Assembly: GCA_001512885.1 (NCBI GenBank)
Contig: LFSZ01000012.1
Span: 1-38,240, forward strand
Length of the DNA: 38,240 bases
Origin: Rikenellaceae bacterium DTU001
Lineage (GTDB): Bacteria; Bacteroidota; Bacteroidia; Bacteroidales; DTU049
Direction of reading: 5' to 3'
Shown here: in pieces, positions 37,972 to 38,240 of the stretch
Position numbering within the stretch: the first letter of the stretch is position 1
Layout: every line of letters begins with the position of its first letter
Translations under genes and position numbers: made by a program
The notes under the pieces: model-generated
Seen by the model: only the letters and a program-made list of their open reading frames with translations
Database searches by the model: none
What the model was told of the DNA's origin: nothing

Positions 37972-38240
37972 TCAATTAACATATGTTATATTCACTAATT
38001 CTCTATACCGATACCATGCCCATCTGTCCGAGGATGCAAGATTGAGCATTCGCCCAGTATTGCTTACAGTCTTGCCTGTGAGGTATTTACCCATCACTAC
38101 ATACCACATAATGTAGTTTTGCAGGTATTTGGTAGCTACACCCCTAAATTTGAAATATATCCAATTCGTGAATTCACTAGCCTTTTTCTTAACAGTACTT
38201 AGGCTATATATGCCTCGCTTTTGCCTATGGCTAGTTACTA
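37972..38240 (-). mobile_element. IS1595/ISXO2-type transposase, C-terminal part, cut by the window edge
   Basis: The minus strand encodes the last 88 residues of a transposase ending at TGA 37974-37972. The segment SEFTNWIYFKFRGVATKYLQ followed by NYIMWY matches the C-terminal signature of ISXO2-like (IS1595 superfamily) DDE transposases, which read FxGVxTKYLxNYLxW. The upstream KRGIYSLSTV corresponds to the region around the last catalytic residue. Base composition here is clearly less A+T-rich than the surrounding chromosome, suggesting recent arrival. The element end is probably around 37930-37960, but without the other end the terminal repeat and target duplication cannot be identified. 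Confidence 0.78.

Overview
The window is a strongly A+T-rich chromosomal segment from a member of the Bacteroidota, most likely the Bacteroidales or a close relative. The evidence is the gene families (tandem Usp, kinase-fold/RapZ fusion, DUF4834, DUF3467 after rpoC, tricorn-type S41 protease, DUF4139, long amidophosphoribosyltransferase-like protein), the order rpsU-xerC-hpf-tRNAs-tuf-tRNA-Trp-secE-nusG-rplKAJL-rpoBC, the general lack of Shine-Dalgarno (SD) sequences, and a recurring Bacteroidota promoter of the form TTTG-N19-TAnnTTTG. Species cannot be named from the sequence alone.

Layout. Positions 1-209 hold the 5' end of a leftward gene with a signal-like start and an apparent frameshift. 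Positions 270-15037 are a long rightward block: rpsU, xerC, hpf, four tRNAs (Thr-TGT, Tyr-GTA, Gly-TCC, Thr-GGT), tuf, tRNA-Trp, secE, nusG, rplK, rplA, rplJ, rplL, a strong hairpin terminator or attenuator, rpoB, rpoC and a DUF3467 gene. Positions 15285-17528 are a leftward pair: a tandem universal stress protein and a kinase-fold/RapZ protein. A poorly explained gap (17529-17986) precedes a rightward DUF4139 gene, whose stop codon overlaps the end of a leftward initiator tRNA. A leftward gapA, 55-residue membrane protein and folE operon diverges from a rightward fba-ispE pair. A large leftward tricorn-like protease diverges from three rightward envelope or secreted genes (PagL-like outer-membrane protein, DUF2807-type lipoprotein, leucine-rich-repeat protein). 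Then come a leftward glycosyltransferase with its DUF4834 partner, a leftward rpoN-PAP2-like pair, a rightward mpl-like Mur ligase and a leftward long amidophosphoribosyltransferase-like gene. The right edge cuts an IS1595/ISXO2-type transposase whose base composition is visibly less A+T-rich than the rest.

The left half is translation and transcription machinery in a conserved order. The right half mixes central metabolism (glycolysis, isoprenoid precursors, pterin), envelope functions and sigma-54. I found no CRISPR array, phage or obvious defence system, and no clear undescribed multi-gene system. The best second-look items are regulatory and structural: the SD sequences found only at rpsU and hpf, the rplL-rpoB hairpin, the Usp/RapZ pair split by one in-frame stop, possible leaderless genes, the small CxxC membrane protein hidden between gapA and folE, and the frameshifted gene at the left edge.
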